Source of the DNA: Liolophura sinensis
Taxonomy: Eukaryota; Mollusca; Polyplacophora; Chitonida; Chitonidae
Direction of reading: 5' to 3'
Assembly: GCF_032854445.1 (NCBI RefSeq)
Contig: NC_088302.1
Location: 25,941,080 to 26,005,079 of the forward strand
DNA: 64,000 nucleotides
Below the pieces are notes generated by a model. That model had not been told where the DNA came from. It searched no databases and saw only the letters and a program-made list of their open reading frames with translations. Shown in pieces: positions 1-11,219 of the stretch. The position numbers were made by a program, and so were the translations under genes. Every line of letters starts with the position of its first letter. Position 1 is the first letter of the stretch.

Positions 1-1080
1 TCTCAGTTACGCTTTGATTACATCTGCCATTTGCAAAATTTTTGATAAGATCTTTTTTTTATAGTCCCAAATTTTACTTAAATATCTTAGCTTGTGAACC
101 TGTTGGATAATATACTCAGGGTGACAAAAACAAAACGTCGCTTAACTTACCTATCTACCGTCTATCAGCATGCAAAACTTGTATACAATGATGTCAAAAA
201 CTAGAATTTCAGACCTAGACATACAGACGTTCCGTTCTAATTACGTTTGCATACAAGTATTCTAGCGGAGGACGTATATTTACATTTACACTGGTGACTT
301 ATTTGTTACTCAAGGCGATTTCACTAAGCTTCTCTGAAGGTCCATCGACCGAGAAAACCCGAGGTACCTACTGTATGGATAATTGATCGCACACAAAACT
401 TGCTAGTTTAGATCGTCGATGTCGTTACCCAGCAGATACGTTACGCTATAATGATTTGTGTTTGAAATTATCCTTTTGAGGGGTAATAATGATGTGTGCT
501 TTGTGTAAGCAGTACCAATACCACATAAACAAAAATAGGACTTGCATATACGCGTTACTGTACAGACGTTTAACTCACTAATGCAAATGATTTTCCATCT
601 CACTATCCCCGAAGAATTACCCTAAATTTATATTTTACTTAAATTTATACTCTAAATGTATATGCTATAATTTTAAACCAACCGCTTTTAAACGGTAAAA
701 CAGAATCGCCCCGTCAAGTCTATTAACATAAGGTGGAATAATTAGATAATTTTCCAGTTGGTTAGTTTTGAATCACATTCCTTTAAATAAAGTACGTATA
801 ATCTGAAAGGCATATTTCACGACTATTCTATTTCACTACTTTTACACTAAATAATATGCAGAAAAGAAAAACATTCAGATCCTGTTGTTGGTGATATTTG
901 CGTTCCACCGTTGACTGCAAGCAGTTTTGATATTCATTTTTTTAAAATATTATACATATGTGCAAAACAATAAACCATTTCCAATATTTTCTTTATAAAT
1001 ATTATTGAACATTTCTTTTACTTGTGCATGTTCAATAGAATAGCACGTATGCATGATTACTTCCTCTCTTGGCGTTCAGC
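1..1080. other. intergenic, nothing recognised
   Basis: AT-rich sequence with only short open frames that show no family resemblance and no convincing exon borders. I see no repeat unit or known element here. Confidence 0.4.
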
Positions 1081-1083
1081 ATG

Positions 1084-1312
1084 AAGGGGATACTGCAACG
1101 ACTGGTTGACCCATATCAGAATAATGGCTCGGGCAGGGTTACTTGCTTTCGATAAGGCGTCTCAGTGAAGCAGCACTTGGTAAAAGAGCGGCGGAAGTCC
1201 GTCCTGCAACAAAGAGTTACACTGCATGCACTCTACGGATTCCTTCGTCGTCATATGACTGAAAAACTGTTAAGTACGACGTTAAACCCCAAGCACTCAC
1301 TCACTCACTCAC
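1084..1312 (+). mobile_element. SINE-like element, (ACTC)n-tailed family
   Basis: The 3' end reads 'gactgaaaaactgttaagt', then 'acgacgttaaaccccaag' and a run of actc repeats. The 5' part carries the 'cagtgaagcagcac' block. The copy at about 30.05-30.26 kb has the same layout (cggtggcggcagcac, then cattcgactgaaacacggt, then gagtacgacgtaaaacatc). It is therefore a dispersed non-autonomous family, decayed here. The family name is not assigned. Confidence 0.65.
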
Positions 1313-1401
1313 GTATGCAGAATTAGATGATACATGCCGACCTACGCTGCCATAATGCAAACCGAGCTGAATCGCAAAATGTGCTCGTACAGTATAGACG
1401 A

Positions 1402-1556
1402 ATTACATGGGAAGGTTTTTCAGCAACCTGCGGATGGTCGTGGGTTTCCACCGGGCCCTGCCCGGTTTCCTCCCACCCTAATGCTGACCGCCGTCGTATA
1501 AGTGAAGTATTCTTGAGTACGGCGTGAAAAATCAAACAACTAAATAAATAAATAAA
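1402..1556 (+). mobile_element. tRNA-SINE family 1, 3' body only
   Basis: Contains the conserved body (gcaacctgcggatggtcg, then gccgccgtcgtataagtg and ttcttgagtacggcg) and an (aaat)n tail. The tRNA head is absent, so this is a 5'-truncated copy. Confidence 0.85.
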
Positions 1557-1680
1557 CGAATTACATGCAGAGGATACAAGGAAAAGTTCTGTATAACGTA
1601 GTTTATTATCCATCAGTGGTCGGAAATATTCGGAAATAACTTCATCCATGAACATACTGGACCGTGGGAGCAGCTCAGTG

Positions 1681-1700
1681 CCCCCCCCCCCCCCCTCCCA
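1681..1700. repeat. poly-C tract
   Basis: An uninterrupted run of about 15 C, then T-rich. It is a likely slippage site in sequencing and replication. Confidence 0.9.
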
Positions 1701-1830
1701 CCCAACGAAGTTGTTTGACTACTTAGGGCCTTAGGAAAACTGTTGTTTTAAGCAGTGTATTTCGTAAGAGGAAAGTCGAGAAGCTTTTTTTCTTTTGCTT
1801 TTATAAGTTAGGGCACATCATATACACCGT

Positions 1831-1832
<2 letters not shown>

Positions 1833-1863
<31 letters not shown>
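1833..1863. repeat. poly-A tract
   Basis: About 30 consecutive A. No SINE body is recognisable immediately upstream, so it may be an orphan tail. Confidence 0.9.
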
Positions 1864-2308
1864 CATCGTTATATACTCAGGATTCTTCACGGGTTTTAAA
1901 CACTTATTTGTATTCAAGCGTTAAATACCTCTAGTTAATTGAAACATGACATTAACCCGACATTAATAGCATCCCTTTGTGAAATAACATAGTGAACATG
2001 AATACCCACTGAAACCACAAAATTATGCTGGTTGGCCTACAGATAGAAGCAGTTGTTTGCTTTAAAACAATTCCCAGAAGAAATCGTACATATTCAAAAA
2101 GACAAGATCCAGATCAGAGTTCAGATTTCTCAAAGCTCACAGGGTTGCTAGTTTTTCATTGCAATGGTTCACATCAGCGCAGTAAGCACAGTAAGTGTAT
2201 TACGAGTGATGCTCAGAGAACCCGTAACACTACTAATTATGACTTAACCTGTCAGTCAGCATAAGCCTTTGTATTGTTAAGAGACTTCGCAGAAGCCTAT
2301 AAACTCAG

Positions 2309-2581
2309 GGGGGTCCTCCGTGGCTCAGTTGGTTAGCGCGCTTGCGCAGCGTAATGACCCAGGAGTCTCTCACCAATGCGGTCGCTGTGAGTTCAAGTCC
2401 AGCTCATGCTGGCCTCCTATCCGGCCGTAAGTGGGAAGGTCTGCAAGCAACCTGCGGATGGTCGTGGGTTTCCCCCGGGCTCTGCCCGGTTTCCACCCAC
2501 CATAATGCTGGCCGCCGTCGTATAAGTGAAATATTCTTGAGTACGGCATAAAACACAAATCAAATTAATAAAAAAAATAAA
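2309..2581 (+). mobile_element. tRNA-SINE family 1, full length with TSD
   Basis: Layout: a tRNA-like head with an A-box-like tggctcagttgg and a B-box-like gagttcaagtcc, a linker (cctcctatccggccgtaag), the conserved body (cctgcggatggtcgtggg, ataatgctggccgccgtc) and a tail of short A/T-rich repeats. It is flanked by an 11-bp target-site duplication tataaactcag at 2298-2308 and 2582-2592. RNA polymerase III promoter boxes and LINE-mediated insertion are known for this class. The head is not a functional tRNA gene. Confidence 0.93.
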
Positions 2582-2605
2582 TATAAACTCAGAGCGCTAG
2601 ATTGA

Positions 2606-2768
2606 AACCCACGACCATCCGCAGGTTCCTGGGAGACCTTCACACTTACGGCCGGAGAGGAAGCCAGCATGAGCTGGACTTGAACCCACAGCGACCACAT
2701 TGGTGAGAGACTCCTGGGTCATTACGCTGCACTAGCGCGCTAACCAACTGAGCCACGGAGGCCCCCGA
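2606..2768 (-). mobile_element. tRNA-SINE family 1, head half, inverted
   Basis: Reverse complement of the head and the first part of the body (gaaacccacgaccatccg through ccaactgagccacggagg). The 3' tail is missing. It lies head-outward directly after the full-length + copy, so the two form an inverted pair. Confidence 0.9.
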
Positions 2769-2876
2769 GTGCCTATTGAGAAACCGATAATTAGTCTATT
2801 GATAAATACTTTTTAAAATTTATCAGAAATCATATAAACGAATAATGTAGCCTCTATTATTTCAGAAGATGTATTG

Positions 2877-2912
2877 AAACGGCCACAAAAACGGCCACAA
2901 AAACGGCCACAG
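2877..2912. repeat. 15-bp tandem repeat, three copies
   Basis: The unit 'acggccacaaaa' plus flanking A is repeated about 2.5-3 times. It gives the short CGRF repeat seen when the minus strand is translated. I see nothing to suggest it is coding. Confidence 0.7.
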
Positions 2913-2999
2913 CTATGTTGATCGAACGCGCTTGGTACATGTAAATCTTGAATTCGAACAGGCCATGGGGTGTACCATGTTACGGAAACCATAAACACG

Positions 3000-3880
3000 A
3001 TGTCGCCTCAAAGGCATCCCATGCTCATATGGCTAAAAGGAAAAACAGGGTCTGCGTTACGTCATCGGAAACAGATCGTACACAAATTACCCATACCTGA
3101 TAGGTTAAAATTAATGACATGATTTTCTCAAAGTGTGAAATTTTACTTACTTAAACCATTAAACTGTGACATCTCGATTATGCTACATTATAAAGATAAA
3201 AATGTATGCTTTTGAAATTTTATGTGGGATAATTTATCGATGTATAAATAGATTTAGTGAAAGATAAATATAATTTTGTCATCTCCTGGACTGTACATGT
3301 ACACTTTGTATATAAATATTCATAGCCATGGTGTTTTTAAAACAAATATGATTGGACAGGATTTTGATACGGCTATTTACATGCTACAACTGTTTTCATC
3401 CGTTTTCTTTGAAATCGCTACCCAAGAACAGCTGGAGAGGGAAATATAGTTAGAAGTTAAGACAGTGCCCTGCTTTCAGTCTCGTTGATTAATAAAAGTA
3501 ATAATAAGAAAAACAAAAATTTGCACTTGATTCCTTGCAACCCCTCTTTAAAATTCCTGGGAAAGTTTATGACACAGCACTGTGGGTTGCGAGGTTAAAC
3601 TAGAGGCGAGTTGATGCACCGATCGATCATTGCACTCATGGTGACAAACATCACCGAAGTGCGGTGCATCGCAGCATATTTTATTCTCTGAAAACTTTCT
3701 GATTACACATGTATTTTTTATTAATACTCCTCAATATGATAATCGTATTTTTGCTGACATGTTCATGTTTTGGGTACATGTTTATGTTAGTAAGAACTTA
3801 GATCAGATTTTATTCAAATCATTTTCATAGTTGAATCCTCACCATCGTCAGTATACATGTGTAAGAATTTGCTGTCATGG
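3000..3880. other. intergenic, nothing recognised
   Basis: AT-rich with no supported exon or repeat. Confidence 0.4.
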
Positions 3881-3882
3881 AT

Positions 3883-4037
3883 TTATTTATATCTTTATTT
3901 ATTGGATTGGTGTTTTACACCGTACTCAAGAACATTTCACTTATACGACGGCGACAGCATTATGGTGGGTGGAAACCGGGTACAGCCTGGGGGAATCCCA
4001 CGACCATCCGCAGGTTGCTGAAGACCTTGCCACGTAC
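3883..4037 (-). mobile_element. tRNA-SINE family 1, 3' body, inverted
   Basis: From the left it reads the complement of the tail (tttatttattggattggtg), then cacttatacgacggcg and cccacgaccatccgcagg, so the element is on the minus strand. The head is absent, and the open frames crossing it are SINE-derived. Confidence 0.88.
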
Positions 4038-4039
4038 TG

Positions 4040-5300
4040 CTGTCATGAAGCTAGCATGTGTATGATATCAGAATACCCACTGCAACATAATCCTTTAGCA
4101 CTTCACCATCACCACTGTCTTGGGAAGTTTATGGCAAACTAGGTATGAATTGGATTGTATTGCGAACTTCATTAAATAATTTCCAAAAATTAATTCAAGC
4201 CATCGGTTTTCGTTTCGCGGGACTGTTGTAGTTGTGTTGCCCGTCTTGTCCACATAGACAGGATTCTGTCTTTGTGAAAACAGAGACGCACTCTCCTACC
4301 ACAGGTTCTGCCTGAGCATAGGATTCAGAACAGGGGCTGCGCTCTCCATGGCAGTTGATGGACTCTGTCTAGAGAATTTCCATACTCCTTACAGCGCATG
4401 CGTCGTTCTCTACAATCGCTTTACATCACTGCCACCTCTAGCAAATTTTGAACAGAAATCTTGAACAATGCCGAGGTCACTGTGGGTCACGGTGATGACG
4501 CAGGAAGTGAAGTCATGAAACACAAAACTTTGTCTCAATCTTTGTTTCCAATAACACTTTAAACACATTCAGTCTCTCTGTCAGAAGGACGCACAGCATG
4601 ATCCTACCACCTGGAACAATTTTATTAATGAATTCTGATTAAATAATTCTGCGCAAGGACACCAGTGGTGAAGCTAAGCCAAAGCCCACGTGCGCCGCGT
4701 TGGCCCGAAAGGTCAGTCCAGCCTTCTGGTGGCAGTGATGTAAAACCAGTGCAGGGAGCGCGACACATGCGCTTTAAGGTGCATGGAGAATGTCTCAGAC
4801 AACAGTAAGAACACATCATAAGGGAGATTACTCTTGTAAAACGAAGTGAACAGATGTGAATACTGTTAACTCTACTCAGGGATGTAGGCATATGGACCGG
4901 CGATTCTTACTTTAAAAAAATGTTCCACAGGTTCAAAGTATCCTATTAGTATGAAAATATATCTCTTTAATTACCGATCACAGATGGATTTGACAACAAA
5001 AGACTACCTATTAAGCCTTGTGTAGAAACCTTTCATAAATAATAATTGTTCTTATTTTTCTAAAATACACACTACCTGGTAACAAGGAGGTTTTTAGGAG
5101 AAAACTACAATGTACCCGTGTATCCGTATGTCACGGATAAGCGATCAATGTTGTTCATAGTAAATAGATAGTAGCTTGTCTTTCATGTTTAATTCAAAAT
5201 GCGTTATGAATTCTATTGATCACTTAAAATGGTCTTTTAAAACAATCTCTGACAGGCATGTATAGGTTGTTTATCTGATTTCAATAATTCTCTCTCCTTG
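4040..5300. other. intergenic, nothing recognised
   Basis: Only short frames without family resemblance. No tandem repeat or element was recognised. Confidence 0.4.
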
Positions 5301-5304
5301 AGCT

Positions 5305-5453
5305 GAAGGTCTTGCAGCAATCTGCGGATGGTCGTGACTTTCCCCCTGTCTCTGCCCGGTTTCCTCCCAGCATAATGCTGGCCGCCGTCGTATAAGTGAA
5401 ATGTCCTTGAGTACGGCGTAAAACACCAATCAAATAAACAAATAAATAAATAA
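5305..5453 (+). mobile_element. tRNA-SINE family 1, 3' body
   Basis: Headless copy with the body motifs (ctgcggatggtcgtga, ataatgctggccgccgtc) and an aataaataaataa tail. Confidence 0.88.
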
Positions 5454-5569
5454 GTCTCTTTGAGCCCCACCCATCAATGCAGCCAACGTTAGTATCATTA
5501 ATAACATGAGGATTATGTAGGCTACCATTGAAAGGGGCATTCCACAAGTTGCAGGCAAAAATTAAAAAA

Positions 5570-5670
5570 ATGGCGCCACAGCGAGCTCATGCTACAACTG
5601 CGGTTGCGGAACTAGAGGATTCCCCCAGTCCTTTAGACTCCCCTGTGGATGAGATTTTGTTAATGCACGT
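5570..5670 (+). CDS. candidate first coding exon, unknown protein
   Basis: An ATG at 5570 opens a frame beginning MAPQRAHATTAVAELEDSP, acidic and Ser/Pro-rich, with codon usage unlike the AT-rich surroundings. A donor at cacgt/gtgtat would end the exon at 5670 in phase 2. That phase fits an acceptor at 5893-5894 (ctaccacag). No family is recognised, and the exon call rests on composition and splice-site fit only. Confidence 0.3.
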
Positions 5671-5894
5671 GTGTATACAGCCAAAAACAGAAGAGACTGC
5701 CAGAATGTCACATGAAAGTAGTTTGATCTCAACAGATCACATACCCTTTCCCATTCATTGCATTCTTTGATTTGATTGTTGGGTATCATCAATGTTTCAC
5801 ATCGGCAGGAGACAGTCCTGTTCTATATCTGATTTACTAAACAAAATTTTAATGTTTTTATCTATCTACTTAATAAAGTCAACATCTACCACAG

Positions 5895-6088
5895 AAACAG
5901 TGAAGAAGTATGCCCCGAGGCTATCCCGATCAATGAGCTGCAACAACCCACAAAACAGTATTTTGCCCATGCACGCTCGTTGTGGAACTGGAGTTTTAAA
6001 GAGTGTTCTCTGCCGCAGGTTCCACGTAGTGTAATGTACAACATGGACAGAAAAGCCACTGTAGCAGAAAAATTACAACTGGATAAAA
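5895..6088 (+). CDS. candidate internal exon, unknown protein
   Basis: An acceptor-like accacag is followed by an open frame with coding-like content, including EVCPEAIPINELQQP and, further on, VMYNMDRKATVAEKLQLDK. It ends at a donor-like aaaa/gtacgt in phase 1. The frame is open from 5833 to 6131 but has no early ATG, as expected of an internal exon. No family is recognised. It could join the 5570 exon and the small exons at 7456, 10685 and 13818, but these links are inferred only from phase. Confidence 0.35.
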
Positions 6089-6127
6089 GTACGTGTATGA
6101 GCGAATACGAGATGTCGCATCGTCATC

Positions 6128-6310
6128 CGTAATGTATGAGATTATGTAATGTACGAGAGTATAGTCAACCGCATTAATGTAATGTATGAGATCATGTAAT
6201 GTACGAGAGTATCGTCAACCGCATTAATGTAATGTATGAGATCATGTAATGTATAAGAGTATCGTCAAACGTATTAATGTAATGTATGAGATCATGTAAT
6301 GTACGACAGT
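6128..6310. repeat. 50-bp tandem repeat, about 3.6 copies
   Basis: The unit starts gtatgagatcatgtaatgta and continues cgagagtatcgtcaaccgca. Successive copies differ at a few positions (tatagtc/tatcgtc, accgc/aacgt). Confidence 0.85.
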
Positions 6311-7455
6311 GTATAGTGCCAAAAGTATACGTGCCATGCATGATTATGCACAGAATCATACATGGATCAACAATGACGAAAATCAGCCAGCGTTATTTGG
6401 AAAAGCTTGATATATCATATGTACTCTTTTTCCTAGAACTCTGTACGGTAGAAGTTGTTCTAAATATTGGCGTCAGAACAGAAATCCGTATCCCAGCTGT
6501 AAACCAAAAATGGTTGTTCCAGATTAAAAATTGGAACAACGTTCAAAATCAACGCTCAAAACAAACCACCAAAGTATTAAAAGTATGTACAGTAAGGAAT
6601 TATGACGGATGCCTGCAAAGAAAAGAATTTAACACTTCAAACATGCTGGAAACACCTGGGGGATATTACCTGCGATTGAATGCAATCAGTATCCAAAGCG
6701 TGTGCAATGCAAATTTATAAGTTGTCACTAATCCAAATATGTTTGGCAGCTGTACTTATCTAGGAGAAATGATTTGTATGACACAGATGTACATGTATAT
6801 ATATAACACCGCCATTTTGTCAAGTCTGTATCACGTTTTCGTTGCAGATAGAATTTGACATGAAGCACACTGAATTTTTCTGCTTTGGCGTCGTTTTGTG
6901 CTGGGTATCGTGCACATTTCCTAAAGTTGCATATTTATTGATTTTGATTTAGTTTCTTACTAGAGTCATACTTTAGAATACTATGCTAATTTATGGAACC
7001 ACGTGGATGGGACCGAAGGCTCCGTACAAACCTTCGGCCTGCCCTAAGACTTCAAACTGGAGCAAAGCGTATTTGAACACGAGACTTCAGTGGATATGGT
7101 AAACGGAAACCACCACAGGGGCGTCATCGATCGCTTGTTGTCCCCTTATTGCCAGATTATTGCTTATTGTCGAAAATAACTGAATTCAATGGGCCATATC
7201 CAGACCTAAAACCTCCATGGCCGTTTTCATAGGGCATGATGGCCTGCTGAAAGTTCTCATATCTGCACAAAAAAATTTGTACAATTTTGGAAAGATGATT
7301 TTGTAGTTTACTTACATTTCTTAGTGTACATGATCTTGTAAAAAAATGTGCTGAAATTACACTGCCATAACGGAAGAGGTTACTCACACAGTGCCAGCTG
7401 TATTGACTGTACAATGCACGGCCAGTCGTGCGCTCTACTTCCTTCTAATAAACAG
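6311..7455. other. no supported feature
   Basis: Contains a 144-codon open frame (6286-6720) that starts inside the 50-bp repeat. It shows no family resemblance and I do not call it. A short acceptor plus signal-peptide-like stretch at about 6850 (MKHTEFFCFGVVLCW) is too weak to annotate as a gene. Confidence 0.35.
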
Positions 7456-7504
7456 AGAGTACAGACCATTCAGTGTGGACGACATCGCCTAGATGATGAC
7501 AAAG
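7456..7504 (+). CDS. candidate small exon, unknown protein
   Basis: Pyrimidine-rich acceptor (cttctaataaacag), a 49-nt open frame RVQTIQCGRHRLDDDK, then the donor aaag/gtaaaa in phase 1. The phase matches the acceptor of the block at 10685. It is short and unsupported by homology, so it may be chance. Confidence 0.28.
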
Positions 7505-8990
7505 GTAAAAACAGCCAGACTTTTTAATGCTTTTAATTAATTTTTTTTTAATTTTCTGGAATCTAATGTTAGTAAGTGACTGTCTGGATCTCCTTTAATG
7601 AACATTCGGCTTATTCTTATATTCCGCTGTTTTCAATTTCTACATTTATGTCAGAATTACTGCAACTTAAAATATATTTAAATACTAAGTGGTCTAGGGC
7701 TGATGTGAGCGATGAAAGAGCTAACATTTTCCGAATAAATGTGTTTATTACTAGTGTTAGTACTCAAGTATTGGAAACTAGTCTAGATGACATAAAACAC
7801 AGGTAATGAAGCATGTTTACACGGCAATACACATCACAAAAATATTGTTTTACATTTTGCGGTGCACCTCAATTGAAATTTTACTGGAAACATCTAATGT
7901 AATTATGTACTATCAAGATATATTATGTGAGTTGGTTAACTTTTCATTAGACTCCATGTCTCGTTGAGTTAAGCAAGTTACACATGGAATGACTGAGGGG
8001 TGTATACATTAAAACACACGTACTTTACAACACGCGATCTTGAATTAAAGCTGCTTTATCATATAATAGTCATCCTTCTGTTTTTCATTGACCCATAAAA
8101 TACCGTTTACCATAAACAAAGCAAAAAAGAAACAACTACATACACTCACAGCATGAAGGAAAAAAAATCATGTAATGATGTGCTCCAAAATTCCGTACAT
8201 TCTGCTATTTATTTGAGTTGTTGGAAGTTGATAGAGCGAAGAGGAGCAAAGTAGAGGAAAATGTATCTTATGTATATGTAGAAACTCCAGAGGGCCTCGT
8301 CTAAAAGATTTACTGCGGCTTAACCATGCGCGCAGCTCAGCGTGATGGTTTGTTTGCACGCTATGGTGGCTATGTCACTCACGATATTTGGTGACCTGTT
8401 TTCTTGATTTTAAAAACAATGCCAGAAATAACTAGCTGGTAACTTATTAATCTCCACAGCGCATGTCACGTGTTTCATTTCCAATCTCTACGTCGCATGC
8501 CATTTTTCTGGAAATTAAGATCTTGATAAGACTCCAAATAGATTTAAGAGGTCTACATACATTGTGGAGGTGAAAGATACGCCATATGACAGCTGTGTTT
8601 AAGAAGAACAAAACCCAGTTGAAAAATGTCTCGAGTTCTCATCGAAAAAATGACTGTAGTAAGACCACAACAAACAACTGAGGAAAGCTGTGGGGGTGAA
8701 AGGCGACTTGCCACACCAAATGCTTTTGCTACAGTTTATATTCATTAAAAGACAATGTATACATTAAACCTAACGATACATATGGCAATATTTATAATAT
8801 ATATATAATACATTCCTCATGGCGACAATCGATGGCTAAGGTACGGTAATTAAATCTCTGGCTCACTATGACTATCTGGCACTTGGTCAATGAGGTCGCG
8901 AGCTCGGACCCACCTCGCGCTGCTTCCATAGTGGCTTTAAGTAAAGAGATCTGTCGGGCAGCTGGTGAAGGATAATGATTTTACTCTGGA
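7505..8990. other. no supported feature
   Basis: Short frames only. AT-rich, with a small (ta)n patch near 8800. Confidence 0.35.
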
Positions 8991-8994
8991 TTCA

Positions 8995-9085
8995 TTCTAC
9001 CCATAAATATGAGAGCTGTCATATAAGTGGAAAATTCTTGAACAAGGCGTTAACATCAATCAATCGACCAATCAATAAATAATTC
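8995..9085 (+). mobile_element. degenerate SINE family 1 tail
   Basis: Weak match to the family 1 3' end (gctgtcatataagtgg, ttcttgaacaaggcg, aatcaataaataa). A very old copy. Confidence 0.5.
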
Positions 9086-9228
9086 AAAAACAGAAGTCTA
9101 ATGGCCTCTTAAATCCATAAGCATGCGTTGCAAGTTGTTAGGAGAACTTTCGTCATGTATGTTATAGTTTGTTTAGTCCCCGAGTCAAGAATCCCACAAT
9201 GTAGTCAATAGAAGACAACATGCACGGT

Positions 9229-9640
9229 AAATCCCATTTCCCCAATAACGTTTGGCCAGAACATACGTGACTATCTCCTTGTCTATAGATGAGAATATGC
9301 ACGAACATCTCCATCTCTTTAATGACGTTTGATCAGTGCACAAGTGATCAACTCCTGGAATGTTGTCAATGCTTGAGAAAATTCACATCTCCCCAATGAC
9401 ATTTGATCAGGGCACTAGAAATACCCAAAATGCTGTGTTGTTATTACATTTTAAAAGCAATCACAAGAAAAAATACCAAGCGACCAGGCCTAGGGAACAT
9501 AGTCTATCAGCATTTTTGATAAGTATGAACCTGGCTTACGTAGAAGTATTAATTGCAATTTATTGGACGCCGCTGGTGAAGAAAAACTCAGAATGCTGTG
9601 CTGTCGTGACATTTTACAAACAATCACAAGAAAATAAAGC
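9229..9640. repeat. degenerate direct repeats
   Basis: Three diverged copies of a block with 'tttaatgacgtttgatcag' occur between 9229 and 9420. A second block, 'aatgctgtgttgttattaca' to 'caatcacaag', appears at about 9430 and again about 164 bp later. The open frame across it is probably not a gene. Confidence 0.5.
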
Positions 9641-10684
9641 AAAGGGATCAGGCAAAGTGGACTACAGAAAGCACTCAAATAATCATCTCAGCTTACTTGA
9701 GAACACATAACATCAAAAACAGATAACTTGACATTGTGTCTGACCCAGCCTAAATGTTTCTTTAGCAGAACATACACAATGAAGCCGACTCCAAGTAAAA
9801 TAAAAGTATGTGAGAGATACTAAGGACAAGTCTCAACAACCGATAAGCATCCATCGACGGCATCACCATATTCGTTCTGAGTTCCAGATCTATGTTGTCT
9901 CTTAGCTGATACCGCATCAGACTCAGGTTACGTCTATAAATATATCATGACTTGAATTTAATTATTCCATTATGCTATTTTGCATGTACTTAACAAAGCT
10001 AAACACAATGAAATAGATTTTGCCTTGAACTAATAAAATGTTCCGACACAGGGTGTGATTACTTCGATTAATATTTGCATTATTTCTTTTGCCGTGGCAA
10101 AAGCCCGCCTGGTGTTATCTCCCACGGACAAGTAAGTTCGACCTACCTTAGTTCCCTTCTTCTCGCTGACTGTGTCTCTGTCTGTATATGCATGGATGAA
10201 GATGTACATTTTGACCACAAAAACAAAGAAAAACAGACTGTGATTTGAATCGTCAATGGATGCTTCACAAGTCAAAAAGTACGATGGTGAAAGTACTATG
10301 TCACTCTATGCATATTTCGATCGTCATTTTATCCCCCCAAAAAAGGTATCAGCAGATAATATTTTTATTTGTAAAAAATATATATATCTCCTAAATATCG
10401 CGTCTTTAATTAGCACATGTATTTGTCCTTTGATTAATTATCGTTTAAGTTGACTTGCTTAGCGTTGGTCAGCTTTTTATTCATGAGACTAGCAAAGTGG
10501 AGAGCGTCCTAAATACCCACTCTGCAAACCTGTGAAATTCTCTGAGATTGATGAAAGGTCCAAAATCAGTATCAGCTGCACCCGACTAAACAAAATTATG
10601 TGACAGTCAGTCCATTATCTCATGATACGCAATGATGTACAATTTTAGAATCGAGAGGAGATGCCCTGTTTATTGCATTTATAG

Positions 10685-10778
10685 CGAAATATCAAGAGTG
10701 TACTGTCCAATGTTTGACAAAGTCTCTGTATGATGTACCTCTGGACATGTATCTCACAAACATGTTGGTGCCCGACAG
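10685..10778 (+). CDS. candidate internal exon, unknown protein
   Basis: Good acceptor (gtttattgcatttatag), 94 nt open in one phase with coding-like content (AKYQECTVQCLTKSLYD, then MYLTNMLVPDR) and a canonical donor acag/gtaaga. It begins in phase 1 and ends in phase 2. Phase 2 is exactly what the block at 13818 needs, giving VPDR-GSNWMVHYV across the junction. No family is recognised. It may be an upstream exon of the nSTAND3-like gene or belong to a separate gene. Confidence 0.42.
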
Positions 10779-11219
10779 GTAAGAACCACAAGTCAAATAC
10801 ACATTAAAATAATTGACTTTACACAAAACATTTCTTTATTTTCATTCAACTGGTTGCATGCTAAGACTTCACTGTTCTTAAATATCTTCAGGTCTTTCAT
10901 TCAGTGTATACTTTGTTTCTTTGATTGGTGCTTCAGATCAATCTTATGATGTTCTGGATTTGGCTGGAATATTAATTTAATGTTTATTAAAATTTATTTC
11001 TATATATTTCAGCAAGGTATATGACGAGCATCCTGATATCAAACCTCAGCCAAAATAGCAAGAACCGAATTTGAACTCTTTTATCAAGAGTTGTTGCCTT
11101 ACCAACAGAAGCCGTTAATCGTCTTCGACTAAGGACTACAAGCAAGTAATCAGAGTACATATTTTGCATATCTCGATCCATATTTAAATTCTAAATATGC
11201 ACATCAATGGATTATACGA

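Noticed and set aside
2309-2400. tRNA gene in the SINE head (also at 22238, 31308, 42700 and 50072)
   Set aside because: A- and B-box-like motifs are present, but there is no cloverleaf-consistent length, and each is fused to the SINE body or an identical truncated head.
6286-6720. 144-codon open frame
   Set aside because: Begins in the 50-bp repeat, has no family resemblance and no splice partner.
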